Positions 26,920-36,853 are shown, counted from the stretch's first letter. The stretch is DNA of 64,000 bases from Microbacterium sp. M28 (GCF_025836995.1 NZ_CP107546.1:1550001-1614000); one strand, 5' to 3'. Translations and numbers: made by a program. The notes: generated by a model not told the origin, from the sequence alone.

Positions 26920-28902
26920 GTGACCACTGGATTCGATCTGTACCCCGACCGGAATGTCGTCGCCGTGCGCGTCGACGGTGAACTCAAGGACCTCGCGACG
27001 GAGATCGCAGACACCCGGACCACCGAGCCGGTCACGATCGACAGCCCCGACGGGCTGAACATCCTTCGGCACTCCACCGCGCACGTGCTCGCTCAAGCCG
27101 TGCAGCGCCTGCGCCCCGAGGCGAACCTCGGCATCGGCCCGTTCATCACGGACGGCTTCTACTACGACTTCGGAGTCGACACCCCGTTCACCCCAGAGGA
27201 CCTCAAGGCGATCTCGAAGGAGATGCAGCGGATCGTCCGGGAGGGCCAGCGCTTCACCCGCCGCGTCGTCTCGGCCGACGAGGCGCGTGCCGAGCTCGTT
27301 AACGAGCCGTTCAAGCTCGAGCTCGTCGATCTCGCCGGCGGCCCCGGCTCGGGTGCGGATGCCGCGGAGGGCGCCTCCGTCGAGGTCGGCGAGGGCGAAC
27401 TCACCATCTACGACAACGTCACGCGTGACGGCGAAGTCGCCTGGAAGGACCTCTGCCGCGGTCCGCACGTTCCGAGCACCCGCATGGTGGGCAACGGCTG
27501 GGACCTCACCCGTGTCGCGGCCGCGTACTGGCGCGGCAGCGAGAAGAACCCCCAGCTGCAGCGCGTCTACGGCACCGCATGGCCGTCCAAAGATGAGCTG
27601 CGCGCGTACCAGGAGCGTCTGGCCGAGGCCGAGCGGCGCGATCACCGCAAGCTCGGTGCGGAGATGGACCTGTTCTCGTTCCCCGACGAGATCGGCTCCG
27701 GCCTCGCGGTCTTCCACCCCAAGGGCGGCATCATCCGCTACGAGATCGAGGAGAACCTGCGCCGACACCTGCTGCGCAACGGCTACGACGTCGTCAACAG
27801 CCCGCACATCACGAAGAAGGACCTGTTCCAGACTTCGGGGCACCTGCAGACGTACGCGGACGGCATGTTCCCTCCCATGCATCTGGACGAGCTGCGCGAC
27901 GAGGACGGCAACATCACGCGTCAGGGCCAGGACTACTACCTGAAGCCCATGAACTGCCCGTTCCACAACCTGATCTACCGGTCGCGCGGCCGCTCATACC
28001 GTGAGCTGCCGCTGCGTCTGGCGGAATTCGGGACCGTGTACCGCTACGAGAAGAGCGGCACGCTGTCCGGGCTCACCCGTGTGCGGGGCCTGACGCAGGA
28101 CGACGCCCACATCTACGTCGCACAGGACCAGGTCAAGGATGAGCTGACCACCAACCTCAACCTCGTCCTCGAACTGCTGCGCGACTACGGGCTCAACGAC
28201 TTCTACCTCGAACTGTCCACGAACGAAGAGGGCAACCCGAAGTTCCTGGGGGAGCCGGCGCAGTGGACCGAAGCGATCGACACGCTGCGCGAGGTCGCCG
28301 AGGCATCCGGTCTCGACCTGGTCTCCGACCCGGGCGGCGCGGCCTTCTACGGCCCGAAGATCTCGGTGCAGGCGCGCGATGCGATCGGCCGCACCTGGCA
28401 GATGTCGACCATCCAACTGGACTTCAACCAGCCCGAGCGGTTCGAACTCGAGTACACCGGTCCGGACGGGCAGAAGCACCGTCCGGTGATGATCCACCGT
28501 GCGCTGCTCGGCTCGGTCGAGCGCTTCTTCGCGATCCTCCTCGAGCACTACGCCGGCGACTTCCCGCTCTGGCTCGCACCGGCGCAGGTCGTCGGCGTGC
28601 CGGTGGCGGAGCAGTACGCCGGGTACCTCGAGGACGTCGTCGCCCAGCTGCGCGACGCCGGCGTACGGGCCGATGTCGACCACTCCGACGACCGCATGCA
28701 GAAGAAGATCCGCAACCACACCACCGCGAAGGTGCCGGTCATCCTCATCGCCGGTGAGCAGGACAGCGCCGCCGGCACCGTGTCGTTCCGCTTCCGCGAC
28801 GGCACGCAGGAGAACGGCGTGCCGGTGGCGGATGCCGTCGCCAGGATCCGCCGGGCGATCGAGACGCACGCCCTCGTGCTGAAGGCAGGGGATCTGGCGT
28901 GA
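26920..28902 (+). CDS. thrS: Threonyl-tRNA synthetase
   Basis: Class II synthetase of 660 residues charging tRNA-Thr. The TGS domain is at the start (to about 60), the editing domain contains [14 protein letters not shown] and the downstream GPF and CRGPHVPST, and the catalytic core has [27 protein letters not shown] (motif 2 region with the Zn-binding Cys), [14 protein letters not shown] and [15 protein letters not shown] (motif 3). The anticodon-binding domain ends the protein. GTG 26920 is the only sensible start. No T-box leader is possible because the transcript appears leaderless. It overlaps the HIT gene by 4 bases. Confidence 0.96.
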   Translation: MTTGFDLYPDRNVVAVRVDGELKDLATEIADTRTTEPVTIDSPDGLNILRHSTAHVLAQAVQRLRPEANLGIGPFITDGFYYDFGVDTPFTPEDLKAISKEMQRIVREGQRFTRRVVSADEARAELVNEPFKLELVDLAGGPGSGADAAEGASVEVGEGELTIYDNVTRDGEVAWKDLCRGPHVPSTRMVGNGWDLTRVAAAYWRGSEKNPQLQRVYGTAWPSKDELRAYQERLAEAERRDHRKLGAEMDLFSFPDEIGSGLAVFHPKGGIIRYEIEENLRRHLLRNGYDVVNSPHITKKDLFQTSGHLQTYADGMFPPMHLDELRDEDGNITRQGQDYYLKPMNCPFHNLIYRSRGRSYRELPLRLAEFGTVYRYEKSGTLSGLTRVRGLTQDDAHIYVAQDQVKDELTTNLNLVLELLRDYGLNDFYLELSTNEEGNPKFLGEPAQWTEAIDTLREVAEASGLDLVSDPGGAAFYGPKISVQARDAIGRTWQMSTIQLDFNQPERFELEYTGPDGQKHRPVMIHRALLGSVERFFAILLEHYAGDFPLWLAPAQVVGVPVAEQYAGYLEDVVAQLRDAGVRADVDHSDDRMQKKIRNHTTAKVPVILIAGEQDSAAGTVSFRFRDGTQENGVPVADAVARIRRAIETHALVLKAGDLA

Positions 28903-29465
28903 CCGATCAGGATGCCGGCGCAGGAGCAGCGGTGTTCCCCGAGGACGCCGCGCACCTCGCCGGCGTCCCTGACGAGTTCCAACGGCTGTGGACCCCGCAT
29001 CGGATGGCCTACATCCAGGCGGGACCGGAGCCGCTTCGCGAGGAGTGCCCGTTCTGCGAGGCGCCGAAGCACGCCGACGAGGAGCGCCTCATCGTCGCCC
29101 GTGGACGCACCGCGTACGTGCTGCTGAACCTGTTCCCGTACAACTCCGGCCACCTGCTCGTGTGCCCCTACCGGCACATCGCCACGTACGACCAGGCGAC
29201 GGCGGAGGAGGTCGCCGAGATCGGCGCGCTCACGCAGACCGGGATGCGCGTCCTGCGCTCCGTGGCGAACTGCGACGGGTTCAACCTCGGCATGAACCAG
29301 GGCGCCGTCGCCGGGGCAGGCGTCGACGCGCACCTGCACCAGCACATCGTGCCGCGGTGGTCGTCGGACGCGAACTTCTTCCCGATCATCGCGAAGACGA
29401 AGGCGCTGCCGCAGCTGCTGGGTGAGGTGCGTCAGACCGTGGCGGGCGCCTGGCCCGAGGACTGA
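28899..29465 (+). CDS. HIT-domain nucleotide phosphorylase/hydrolase
   Basis: Histidine-triad protein of 188 residues in the Ap4A phosphorylase-like branch. The triad is [11 protein letters not shown] (about 142-152); upstream are a CPFC pair (about 50-53), a possible zinc site, and [19 protein letters not shown]. Actinobacteria usually carry this gene directly after thrS, where it may remove dinucleoside polyphosphates made by aminoacyl-tRNA synthetases; that role is inference. GTG 28899 overlaps the thrS TGA by 4 bases, so translation is coupled. It converges with pdxY across 3 bases. Confidence 0.9.
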   Translation: MTDQDAGAGAAVFPEDAAHLAGVPDEFQRLWTPHRMAYIQAGPEPLREECPFCEAPKHADEERLIVARGRTAYVLLNLFPYNSGHLLVCPYRHIATYDQATAEEVAEIGALTQTGMRVLRSVANCDGFNLGMNQGAVAGAGVDAHLHQHIVPRWSSDANFFPIIAKTKALPQLLGEVRQTVAGAWPED

Positions 29466-29468
29466 CCG

Positions 29469-30320
29469 TCAGCGCACCTGACGAGCGGTGAACTGCATGC
29501 GCGGGTTCGCGTAGAACTCCTGCGCCTCGATCAGCTGCAGCTCGCGCTCACCCGAGTCGAGCGTCGCCTGCAGCAGGTCGAACACACTCGACACGGTGCG
29601 CTCCAGAGCGAGCTTCGCGTCACCCGTGGCGACGTAGTGGGCGGTGAACAGTGCCGCCGTGACATCTCCCGATCCGTTCGCCTTCATCGGTAGGTGCGGC
29701 GTGGCGACGAGCCAGGCGCCCTTGTCGTCCACCGCGAGCATCTCGATCGTGCCCTCTTCGCGGTCGGGACGCTCGACGCTGGTCACGAGCACCACCGAGG
29801 GGCCCATCGCCCGCGCGGCGTCGACCGAGGCAAGGGTCGAGTCGAGCGAGTCCGGTTCGGTTCCGGTGAGGAAACCGAGCTCGAACTGGTTCGGCGTGAT
29901 GATGTCGGCGATCGGGACCACCTTCTCGCGCAGCAGCACGGGGATGGCCGGTGCGACGAAGCATCCGCTCTTCGCGTTGCCCATCACCGGGTCGCAGGCG
30001 TACACCGCAGCGGGGTTGGCGGCCTTCACCCGCGCGACCGCGTCGATGATGACCTCGCCGATGCCCTCGCCGCCCTGGTAGCCGGACAGCACGGCGTCGA
30101 CCTTCGGGAAGGCGCCGCGCTCCTCGATACCGGTGATCACGTCGCGGACATCGGACGGATCGATGAGCGGACCCCGCCAGGCGCCGTAGCCGGTGTGATT
30201 GGAGAAGTTCACGGTGTAGACCGGCAGGACGTCGACGCCGATGCGCTGCAGGGGGAACACCGCTGCGGAGTTGCCGACGTGGCCGTATGCGACGGCGGAC
30301 TGGATCGACAGGATCTTCAT
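29469..30320 (-). CDS. pdxY: Pyridoxal kinase
   Basis: Ribokinase-fold enzyme of 283 residues that phosphorylates pyridoxal in vitamin B6 salvage. Features include SIQSAVAYGHVGNSAAVFPLQ (substrate pocket), VNFSNHTGYG, YACDPVMGNAKSGCFV, ITPNQFELGFLTG and the anion-hole/catalytic loop KANGSGDVTAALF. It follows pdxR by 28 bases on the same strand and is likely co-transcribed with it. With pdxS and pdxT divergent, this makes one B6 locus combining synthesis, salvage and control. Confidence 0.93.
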   Translation of the reverse strand: MKILSIQSAVAYGHVGNSAAVFPLQRIGVDVLPVYTVNFSNHTGYGAWRGPLIDPSDVRDVITGIEERGAFPKVDAVLSGYQGGEGIGEVIIDAVARVKAANPAAVYACDPVMGNAKSGCFVAPAIPVLLREKVVPIADIITPNQFELGFLTGTEPDSLDSTLASVDAARAMGPSVVLVTSVERPDREEGTIEMLAVDDKGAWLVATPHLPMKANGSGDVTAALFTAHYVATGDAKLALERTVSSVFDLLQATLDSGERELQLIEAQEFYANPRMQFTARQVR

Positions 30321-30348
30321 GGCTTGCTCTTTCTCATCGGGAGGTGGT

Positions 30349-31665
30349 TCATCGGGTGGCGGCGACGAGGTCGGCGAGCAGCGCGTCGCCCTCGTCGCCG
30401 GTGAGGTCGTGGACGGTGAGACGAAGGTGGTGCGATGGCGCCGCGCGGTCGGCGAGGCGGAAGGCGTCGCCCGTGCGGACGAGCCATCCGCGGCGCATCA
30501 TGCGCTCTGAGACGACCGAGGCCGGCTCCGGCAGCTCGACCCAGAGGTTCATCCCGTCGCCCTGCGTTGCGTGCAGCCCGTGTTCGCGCAGCCGATCGGC
30601 GAACGCGCCGTTGCGCTGCGCGTAGTGCTCACCTGCGGCGGCGATCTGCGCCTGGACCGCGTCATCGGTGACCAGCCCGAGCACGAGCCGCTGCAGGAGG
30701 TGACTGACCCAGGTGGTCCCGGGGCTCAGGCGCTCGGCGAGTCGCGCGGCCGTCTCGGGATCCGTGGCGGCGACGGCCAGGCACATGTCAGGACCCAGGA
30801 ACTTGGAAACGCTGCGGATCAGGGCGAATCGGCGATGCTCCGGGGTGATCAGCGATTCGTACGGGTGCGGCGACAGCATCGAGAAGTGGTCGTCCTCGAT
30901 CAGCAGCACGTACGGATGATCGGCGAGCACCGCGCGCAGCGCCGCCGCACGGCGTGGGCTCAGTCGTGCGCCGGTGGGGTTCTGGGCGCGGGGAGTGCAG
31001 ATCACGGCCCGCACTCCGGCATCCAGAGCCGCCCGCAGGCCGTCGACCGTCATGCCCTCCTCGTCGACCGGCACGGGGACCGCCCGGTATCCGCCGAGTC
31101 GCACGGTATGGATGCTGGCGAGGAAGCAGGGGTCCTCGAGCGCGACCGCGTCATCGCGCGTGAGCGCCTGAGCGAGCAGCCGCTCCACGGCATCCACGGC
31201 GCCGCTGGTTATCGTGATGCGGAAGTCGGCGGTCGGCAGCGCCGACGCCATCCACTCGCGGGCCCAGGCTTCGAGACCGGGGTCGATCACGGGTTCGCCG
31301 TACAGCACGGGGCGCCCGCCGAAGCCGGCGAGCACGGGGGAGGGGTCCGGGATGAGGGCGGGATCGGGGTTGCCGGTGCCGACGTCGCGCAGCACCGTGT
31401 CGGCGGCATAGCCGTCCTGCGCCGTCGGGGAATGCCCGGTGATGACGGTCCCGGCGCGACCACGGGTCTGCACGAGACCGGCCTGGACCAGTTGGCGATA
31501 GGCCGCCACGGCGGTGTTGCGATTCACACCGAGGCGTTCGGCGAGTTCGCGCACCGGGGGCAGCACGTCGCCGGCGCGGAGCAGGCCGCGGTCGCGCAGT
31601 CCGCGCACGCTGGCGGCGATCTCGGCGGCCGTCGCGCCGGTGATCTGTTCGTTCGTGTCACCCAT
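30349..31665 (-). CDS. pdxR: MocR-type transcriptional regulator of PLP synthesis
   Basis: GntR/MocR fusion of 438 residues. The N-terminal winged helix (LPPVRELAERLGVNRNTAVAAYRQLVQAGLV, about 36-66) is joined to a type I aminotransferase-like domain with EDPCFL, CTPRAQNPTG and SVSKFLGPDM; the last holds the PLP-lysine. In characterised PdxR proteins PLP binding converts an activator of pdxST into an autorepressor. It is divergent from pdxS, which supports that role. ATG 31665 is chosen; a GTG at 31671 is in frame. A TAGACT hexamer lies 9 bases before the ATG, so the leader is very short. Confidence 0.9.
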   Translation of the reverse strand: MGDTNEQITGATAAEIAASVRGLRDRGLLRAGDVLPPVRELAERLGVNRNTAVAAYRQLVQAGLVQTRGRAGTVITGHSPTAQDGYAADTVLRDVGTGNPDPALIPDPSPVLAGFGGRPVLYGEPVIDPGLEAWAREWMASALPTADFRITITSGAVDAVERLLAQALTRDDAVALEDPCFLASIHTVRLGGYRAVPVPVDEEGMTVDGLRAALDAGVRAVICTPRAQNPTGARLSPRRAAALRAVLADHPYVLLIEDDHFSMLSPHPYESLITPEHRRFALIRSVSKFLGPDMCLAVAATDPETAARLAERLSPGTTWVSHLLQRLVLGLVTDDAVQAQIAAAGEHYAQRNGAFADRLREHGLHATQGDGMNLWVELPEPASVVSERMMRRGWLVRTGDAFRLADRAAPSHHLRLTVHDLTGDEGDALLADLVAATR

Positions 31666-31699
31666 CGACACACGAGTCTAGTTCGTCCTGCGACAGTGC

Positions 31700-31725
31700 T
31701 ATCTTTTGGCATAGATCAAAAGGAT
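31700..31725. promoter_or_regulatory. Candidate PdxR operator and pdxS promoter region
   Basis: Within the 87-base pdxR-pdxS intergenic region, ATCTTTTG (31701-31708) and CAAAAGGAT (31717-31725) form an imperfect inverted repeat with an 8-base spacer, in otherwise GC-rich DNA. It overlaps TATCTT (31700-31705), a plausible -10 for pdxS. A regulator bound here could act on both directions. Confidence 0.5.
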
Positions 31726-31752
31726 CGTTGAACCTCATCGAAGGGAAACCCG

Positions 31753-32646
31753 ATGTCCCAGCCAGTCGCCACCGGAACCGGGCGCGTCAAGCGCGGCCTC
31801 GCAGAGATGCTGAAGGGCGGCGTCATCATGGACGTCGTCACCGCTGAGCAGGCCAAGATCGCCGAGGACGCCGGCGCCGTCGCCGTCATGGCCCTCGAGC
31901 GCGTCCCCGCCGACATCCGGGCTCAGGGCGGGGTCTCGCGCATGAGCGACCCCGACATGATCGACAGCATCATCGACGCCGTCTCCATCCCGGTGATGGC
32001 CAAGGCCCGCATCGGCCACTTCGTCGAGGCGCAGGTGCTGCAGGAGCTCGGCGTCGACTACATCGACGAGTCCGAAGTGCTGTCGCCGGCCGACTACGTG
32101 AACCACATCGACAAGTACGGCTTCACCGTGCCGTTCGTGTGCGGCGCCACGAACCTGGGTGAGGCGCTTCGTCGCATCAACGAGGGCGCGGCGATGATCC
32201 GTTCCAAGGGCGAGGCCGGCACGGGCGACGTCTCCGAGGCCATGAAGCACATCCGCCGGATCCGCGGCGAGATCGCAGCCCTCACGGCTCTGCCGAAGGA
32301 CGAGCTCTTCGTCGCGGCGAAGGAGCTGCAGGCCCCGTACGACCTGGTCGCCGAGATCGCCGAGACCGGGAAGCTCCCCGTCGTCCTGTTCGTCGCCGGC
32401 GGCGTCGCCACGCCGGCGGATGCCGCGATGATGATGCAGCTCGGGGCTGATGGCGTGTTCGTCGGCTCCGGCATCTTCAAGTCGGGCAACCCGGCGGAGC
32501 GCGCGAAGGCCATCGTGAAGGCCACGACCTTCTTCGACGACCCGAAGGTCATCGCCGAGGTCTCGCGCGGGCTCGGCGAGGCGATGGTCGGGATCAACGT
32601 CTCCGATCTCCCCGCGCCGCACCGCCTCGCCGAGCGTGGCTGGTAG
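31753..32646 (+). CDS. pdxS: Pyridoxal 5'-phosphate synthase, PdxS subunit
   Basis: Beta/alpha-barrel lyase of 297 residues that builds PLP from ribose-5-phosphate, glyceraldehyde-3-phosphate and ammonia. Seen are [17 protein letters not shown] with the catalytic Asp, the first Lys in [13 protein letters not shown], and [15 protein letters not shown] plus RSKGEAGTG, which carry the second Lys and phosphate loop. Twelve copies form a complex with PdxT, which supplies ammonia. AAGGG 7 bases upstream supports the ATG. It overlaps pdxT by 11 bases. Confidence 0.97.
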   Translation: MSQPVATGTGRVKRGLAEMLKGGVIMDVVTAEQAKIAEDAGAVAVMALERVPADIRAQGGVSRMSDPDMIDSIIDAVSIPVMAKARIGHFVEAQVLQELGVDYIDESEVLSPADYVNHIDKYGFTVPFVCGATNLGEALRRINEGAAMIRSKGEAGTGDVSEAMKHIRRIRGEIAALTALPKDELFVAAKELQAPYDLVAEIAETGKLPVVLFVAGGVATPADAAMMMQLGADGVFVGSGIFKSGNPAERAKAIVKATTFFDDPKVIAEVSRGLGEAMVGINVSDLPAPHRLAERGW

Positions 32647-33226
32647 TCCGAGGGTCGGCGTCCTCGCCCTCCAGGGCGACGTGCGAGAGCACGCTCGTGT
32701 GCTGGAGGGCCTCGGCGCCGCGGTGACGCTCGTCCGGCGCCCCGAGGAGTTGGCGGAGGTCGACGGTCTCGTGCTCCCTGGCGGCGAGTCGACCGTGATC
32801 GACAAGCTGGCGCGTGCCTTCGGCCTGGCCGAGCCGCTGCGGGCGGCGATCGCCGGCGGCATGCCGATGTACGGCACCTGCGCCGGGCTCATCCTGCTCG
32901 CGGATGCCGTGCTGGACGCAGCGGCGGACCAGCAGAGCTTCGGCGGGCTCGATGTCGTGGTGCGCCGCAACGCCTTCGGCCGGCAGACCGAGTCGTTCGA
33001 GACGAGGCTGGATGTCGATGGATTCGATGCCCCGGTGCACGCCACGTTCATCCGCGCGCCTCTGATCGAGACCGTCGGCCCTCGTGCTAAGGCGATCGGT
33101 CGGCTTCCGGACGGCGGCGTCGTGGCCGTGGAGCAGGGCGTCCTGCTCGGAACCTCCTTCCACCCGGAGGTGGCGGGCGAGGACCGCTTCCATCGGCGGT
33201 TCCTGGAGCATGTCCGGACCCGCTGA
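32636..33226 (+). CDS. pdxT: Pyridoxal 5'-phosphate synthase glutaminase, PdxT subunit
   Basis: Class I glutamine amidotransferase of 196 residues that hydrolyses glutamine and channels ammonia to PdxS. The nucleophile lies in [11 protein letters not shown] (Cys about 82), with [10 protein letters not shown] earlier and the His/Glu pair in [11 protein letters not shown]. The GTG at 32636 lies inside the end of pdxS (11-base overlap); another GTG six codons later is in frame but would remove part of the first beta strand. Translational coupling should keep subunit ratios balanced. Confidence 0.95.
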   Translation: MAGSPRVGVLALQGDVREHARVLEGLGAAVTLVRRPEELAEVDGLVLPGGESTVIDKLARAFGLAEPLRAAIAGGMPMYGTCAGLILLADAVLDAAADQQSFGGLDVVVRRNAFGRQTESFETRLDVDGFDAPVHATFIRAPLIETVGPRAKAIGRLPDGGVVAVEQGVLLGTSFHPEVAGEDRFHRRFLEHVRTR

Positions 33227-33229
33227 ACA

Positions 33230-33235
33230 TAGTGT
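33230..33235 (+). promoter_or_regulatory. -10 hexamer for leaderless DUF402 gene
   Basis: TAGTGT is followed by exactly 6 bases and then ATG 33242. No Shine-Dalgarno precedes this start. Confidence 0.5.
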
Positions 33236-33241
33236 TGCGGC

Positions 33242-34117
33242 ATGCGTCTGCCGATCGGATCCGAGGATGTCAGCACCAGCGGCGGAAACGCCACTCTCAT
33301 CGGCCGTCGTGGTGAGGGGTGGCTGCCCGTCTCGACGACACCGCCGACCCTGGACGAGGCGATCGCCCTGCTGAGCAGTGACGGCCACGACGGCGGCCCG
33401 CTCGAGTCGTCCGTCGATGACGCCGCTTCCGTCGGCGACGCGCGGCCGTTCTTCGCCGCGGGCGAGGTGATCCTGTGGCGCTACCGGCGGTTCATCGAAA
33501 CGGCGCGCGTCATCCGCGATGACGAGCGCGGCCTCGTCGTGTGGATCCCTTCCGGTTCCGCACGACTCGAGTCGGTCCCGGCGGACGGGCGCAGCAGCCG
33601 CGACGTGCCGCTCGAGGAGCGATTCACCGTGCCATGGGTCATCCGCGAGTCCACCTGGCGCGGCGAAGGGATCGTGCGCGTCGCGCCGACGGGAATGCCG
33701 TGGTCGATCTGGTTCTTCCGCGACGCCGACGGCACTCCCAGCGGTGCGTACGTGAACCTCGAACTGCCGCATCGGCGCGCGGCGGGAGAGCCCCCGTCGA
33801 TCTTCACGCGAGACCTCGTGCTGGATGTGTGGGTGGACGCCGGACACCCGGGGTCGGAGGACATCTGGCTGAAGGACGCCGATGAGTTGGACGCCGCCGT
33901 CGTGCAGGGGCGGTTCACCGCCGCGCAGGCGGAAGCGATCCGCGCGCTGGCCGATAACGCCTGCCGCCTCTTCATCGCCGACGGTTCCTGGCCGTTGGAC
34001 GAGGGCTGGGAGTCGTGGATTCCGGATGCCGCCATGGACCAGCCGATCGAGCTGCCGGACGTCCCCGCGATCCGCGACGCACGGCAGCGGACGGGACGCA
34101 CCAGCATCCACGGCTGA
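33242..34117 (+). CDS. DUF402 domain protein
   Basis: Protein of 291 residues. The central and C-terminal part (about 75-285) matches DUF402: GEVILWRYRRFIETARVIRDDE, WVIRESTWRGEGIVRVAP, FTRDLVLDVWVDAGHP, KDADELDAAVVQGRFTAAQAE. Some DUF402 proteins are nucleoside-diphosphate phosphatases or take part in RNA metabolism, using acidic metal ligands; several acidic residues (LDVWVD, KDADELD) fit, but the activity here is not established. An N-terminal 70-residue region is variable. It sits between pdxT and yebC, interrupting an otherwise widespread actinobacterial gene order. Confidence 0.72.
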   Translation: MRLPIGSEDVSTSGGNATLIGRRGEGWLPVSTTPPTLDEAIALLSSDGHDGGPLESSVDDAASVGDARPFFAAGEVILWRYRRFIETARVIRDDERGLVVWIPSGSARLESVPADGRSSRDVPLEERFTVPWVIRESTWRGEGIVRVAPTGMPWSIWFFRDADGTPSGAYVNLELPHRRAAGEPPSIFTRDLVLDVWVDAGHPGSEDIWLKDADELDAAVVQGRFTAAQAEAIRALADNACRLFIADGSWPLDEGWESWIPDAAMDQPIELPDVPAIRDARQRTGRTSIHG

Positions 34118-34151
34118 TCGACATGTCACCGGTCCGCGCCGCGGAACCGCG

Positions 34152-34157
34152 TAGAAT
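34152..34157 (+). promoter_or_regulatory. -10 hexamer upstream of yebC
   Basis: TAGAAT lies 59 bases before the yebC start, after the DUF402 gene, and would give a leader of about 52 nt carrying the GGGAG ribosome-binding site. Confidence 0.45.
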
Positions 34158-34216
34158 GAACGGCGCCCTCATCCCGAACGGTTGCAGACGAGGGCGCGAA
34201 AACGAGCGGGAGTCAT

Positions 34217-34981
34217 ATGTCCGGGCATTCCAAATGGGCCACCACGAAGCACAAGAAGGCCGCGATCGACGCGAAGCGCGCGAAGTCGTGGGCCAAGCTC
34301 ATCAAGAACATCGAGGTCGCCGCCAAACTGGGCGGTGCTGACCTCCAGGGCAACCCGACCCTGTTCGACGCGGTGCTCAAGGCGAAGAAGACCTCGGTCC
34401 CGAAGGACAACATCGACCGTGCGATCAAGCGCGGTGCGGGCATCGGCGGCGAGGCCGTCGAGTACACCTCGATCATGTACGAAGGCTACGGACCCAACGG
34501 CGTGGCGCTCATGATCGAGTGTCTGACCGACAACAAGAACCGCGCCGCGGCCGAGGTGCGCACCGCGCTCAGCCGCAACGGCGGAACACTCGCCGACCCC
34601 GGCAGCGTCGCCTACAACTTCAGCCGCAAGGGCGTCATCGTCGTGAAGTCCGAGGGGACGACAGAGGACGACGTCATGATGGCGGCTCTCGAGGCCGGCG
34701 CCGAGGAGATCGAGCCGCACGCCGAGGGCTTCGAGATCGTCACCGAGGCGACCGATCTGGTGAGCGTCCGCTCCGCTCTCGTCGACGCGGGCATCGAGTA
34801 CGAATCCGCAGACGTGGAGTTCGTGCCGAACCTCAAGGTCGAGATCGACGCCGACACCGCCCGCAAGATCTTCCGCCTCATCGACGCGCTCGAGGACAGC
34901 GAGGACGTGCAGAACGTCTTCAGCAACTTCGACCTGACCGCCGAGGTCCAGGCCGAGCTCGAGAACGACGACGAGGAGTAG
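34217..34981 (+). CDS. yebC: YebC/PmpR family translation or transcription factor
   Basis: Conserved protein of 254 residues. The start [21 protein letters not shown] and [13 protein letters not shown] are diagnostic, as is [18 protein letters not shown] with the later [18 protein letters not shown]. YebC proteins were described as DNA-binding regulators; more recent work links them to relief of ribosome stalling at proline stretches. Linkage to ruvC is ancient. GGGAG 5 bases upstream supports the ATG. The GrpB-like ORF starts 8 bases after its stop. Confidence 0.95.
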   Translation: MSGHSKWATTKHKKAAIDAKRAKSWAKLIKNIEVAAKLGGADLQGNPTLFDAVLKAKKTSVPKDNIDRAIKRGAGIGGEAVEYTSIMYEGYGPNGVALMIECLTDNKNRAAAEVRTALSRNGGTLADPGSVAYNFSRKGVIVVKSEGTTEDDVMMAALEAGAEEIEPHAEGFEIVTEATDLVSVRSALVDAGIEYESADVEFVPNLKVEIDADTARKIFRLIDALEDSEDVQNVFSNFDLTAEVQAELENDDEE

Positions 34982-34989
34982 GCGCAGAC

Positions 34990-35586
34990 GTGGTGGCGCC
35001 GCTGATCGTGCCGTACGACCGGCGGTGGCCACGGGTCGCGGATGACTGGATGGCGCGGGTGCGCGCCGGCCTGGCTGCCGGAAGCCTGCCAGCGGGCTCC
35101 GCGATCGAGCACATCGGCTCGACCGCCGTTCCCGGTCTCGCGGCGAAGCCGTTCCTCGATCTCCAGCTGCTCGTGACGCAGATTCCCGAGCCGTCGCGAC
35201 TCGAATCCGCACTGCGGGATGCCGGCTTCGTCCGAGCGCTCGGATCGCGCCCCGACTCGCCCGGCGTGCACACGGACATCCCGCGGCCCGGATGCTCGGG
35301 TGACCGTCACGAGAAGGTCCTCCTGTTCGCCGATACGTCGGAAATGCCGGACCCGATCGACGGCGTCATCCTGCACGTCCGCCGCGCGGACTCGCCGTTC
35401 GCGGACTTCGTGAGGGCCTTCCGCGATTGGCTGCGCGCGGACCCGGACGCACGTGCACGCTACGAGACGACCAAACGCGAGCTGGCCGCGGGATTCGCCG
35501 ACGCCGCCGATTACGACGACTACACCCGCGCGAAGTCCGCGTTCATGGACGACGCGCAGGCGGCGATGGCATGGACCGGCCGCTGA
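34990..35586 (+). CDS. GrpB/UPF0157 family nucleotidyltransferase-like protein
   Basis: Protein of 198 residues with the GrpB/UPF0157 fold, a nucleotidyltransferase-like superfamily. The typical features are PYDRRWPRVADDW, the GS motif in AIEHIGSTAVPGLAAKPFLDLQLLV (the two acids on the following strand), HLHV-like VILHVRR, and FRDWLRADPDARARYETTKRELA. Substrate unknown; some members are fused to dephospho-CoA kinase. It is inserted between yebC and ruvC, 8 bases after yebC. Start is GTG 34990 or 34993; signals do not decide. Confidence 0.8.
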   Translation: MVAPLIVPYDRRWPRVADDWMARVRAGLAAGSLPAGSAIEHIGSTAVPGLAAKPFLDLQLLVTQIPEPSRLESALRDAGFVRALGSRPDSPGVHTDIPRPGCSGDRHEKVLLFADTSEMPDPIDGVILHVRRADSPFADFVRAFRDWLRADPDARARYETTKRELAAGFADAADYDDYTRAKSAFMDDAQAAMAWTGR

Positions 35587-35632
35587 GGGCTGTCGCAGGG
35601 CGCGCCGTCGCGATCGGCGGCGCCGCCGCGCA

Positions 35633-35638
35633 TAGCCT
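35633..35638 (+). promoter_or_regulatory. -10 hexamer for leaderless ruvC
   Basis: TAGCCT is followed by exactly 6 bases (GGGGGA) and then GTG 35645. The purine run touches the start codon, too close for normal Shine-Dalgarno function. Confidence 0.55.
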
Positions 35639-35644
35639 GGGGGA

Positions 35645-36211
35645 GTGACCACCTCGACGATTCGCGTGCTCGGGATCGACCCCGGCCTGACCCGGTGCGG
35701 CATCGGCGTGGTCGACGTCGGTCGTTCGCGGCGTGCGAGCCTCGTGCACGTCGGCGTCGTCCGGACCCCGGTCGATGCTCCGGTCGGAGAACGGCTCGCG
35801 GCCGTCGCCGCGGGGATCCGGGAGGTCGTGGCGGCCTACGCCCCGGATGCGGTGGCTGTGGAGCGCGTGTTCGCGCAGCACAACAGCCACTCCGTGATGG
35901 GGACGGCGCAGGCCAGCGGTGTCGCGCTGCTGGTCGCCGCCGAGGCAGGCCTGCCGGCGCAGACGCACACACCGAGCGAGGTCAAGGCCGCCGTGACCGG
36001 CTACGGCTCCGCGGACAAGAAGCAGGTGCAGTCGATGATCGCGCGCATCCTGCGTCTGGACGCCCCGCCGCAGCCGGCGGACGCGGCGGATGCCCTCGCC
36101 ATCGCGCTGTGCCACGCGTGGCGTCGTGACGCCGCCGTCGCCCGCATCGGCGGCGGTCTGACTCCGGCGCAGCGCGCGTGGGCAGAGGCCGAGCGTGTCG
36201 CTCGAACATAA
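35645..36211 (+). CDS. ruvC: Holliday junction resolvase RuvC
   Basis: RNase H-fold endonuclease of 188 residues that cuts Holliday junctions. Catalytic acids are in [12 protein letters not shown] (Asp about 11), [10 protein letters not shown] (Glu about 78) and the C-terminal [12 protein letters not shown] (two Asp). It acts as a dimer with the RuvAB motor. The three ruv genes run in order here, but ruvC and ruvA each have a TANNNT element 6 bases before the start, suggesting separate leaderless transcripts as well as read-through. Confidence 0.96.
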   Translation: MTTSTIRVLGIDPGLTRCGIGVVDVGRSRRASLVHVGVVRTPVDAPVGERLAAVAAGIREVVAAYAPDAVAVERVFAQHNSHSVMGTAQASGVALLVAAEAGLPAQTHTPSEVKAAVTGYGSADKKQVQSMIARILRLDAPPQPADAADALAIALCHAWRRDAAVARIGGGLTPAQRAWAEAERVART

Positions 36212-36226
36212 CTACGATCCGTCTTC

Positions 36227-36232
36227 TAGGCT
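36227..36232 (+). promoter_or_regulatory. -10 hexamer for leaderless ruvA
   Basis: TAGGCT is followed by exactly 6 bases (GGGCAG) and then ATG 36239, within the 27-base ruvC-ruvA gap. Confidence 0.55.
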
Positions 36233-36238
36233 GGGCAG

Positions 36239-36853
36239 ATGATCTCCTCCCTGCACGGCGTCGTTCTGCACGCCACGTCCGATCAGGTCGTCATCGAGGT
36301 CGGCGGCGTGGGTTTCTCCGTCGCTGTGCCGGCTGACGTCGCGCACACGGCCCGCGTGGGGGAGCGGCTTCAACTGCACACCAGCCTCATTGTCCGCGAA
36401 GACGCCCTCAGTCTGTTCGGTTTCGCGGAGCGGGACGAGCTCGAGATCTTCGGCCTGCTCCTCGGTGTCACAGGGGTCGGCCCGAAATCCGCTCTCGGAG
36501 TGCTGTCGCACATGACCGTTGACCAGATCGCCGAAGCGGTCACGGCCGAGGACGATGCCCCGTTCCGGCGCGTGTCCGGCATCGGGCCCAAGACAGCGAA
36601 GCTCATCGTCCTTCAGCTCGCCGGCAAGGTGCAGGCCCCGGCGCCGACCACGCGCACCGGTGCGGTGGCGCCGGATGTCGTCGACCAGGTGACGGCGGCG
36701 CTGATCGGATTGGGCTGGTCGGAGAAGGTCGCCGCCGAAGCGGCGGCACAGACGGTCGGCGAGGCCAGTGAGGCCGAGCGGTCATCGGTCTCGGCGCTGC
36801 TACGCCGCACGCTCGCGCTGCTCGGGCCGGCTCAGGGAGGCGGCCGTGGCTGA
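36239..36853 (+). CDS. ruvA: Holliday junction DNA helicase subunit RuvA
   Basis: Junction-binding tetramer subunit of 204 residues. The OB-fold start reads [21 protein letters not shown], helix-hairpin-helix motifs appear in [15 protein letters not shown] and [18 protein letters not shown], and the flexible linker (about 142-155) leads to the C-terminal RuvB-contact helices. It loads RuvB for branch migration. ruvB starts 8 bases before its stop. Confidence 0.95.
   Translation: MISSLHGVVLHATSDQVVIEVGGVGFSVAVPADVAHTARVGERLQLHTSLIVREDALSLFGFAERDELEIFGLLLGVTGVGPKSALGVLSHMTVDQIAEAVTAEDDAPFRRVSGIGPKTAKLIVLQLAGKVQAPAPTTRTGAVAPDVVDQVTAALIGLGWSEKVAAEAAAQTVGEASEAERSSVSALLRRTLALLGPAQGGGRG

Noticed and set aside
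26881..26920. T-box or other leader regulation of thrS
   Set aside because: The TAAGAT hexamer is 6 bases before the start codon, leaving no room for a leader in that transcript, and no T-box sequence is visible further upstream.
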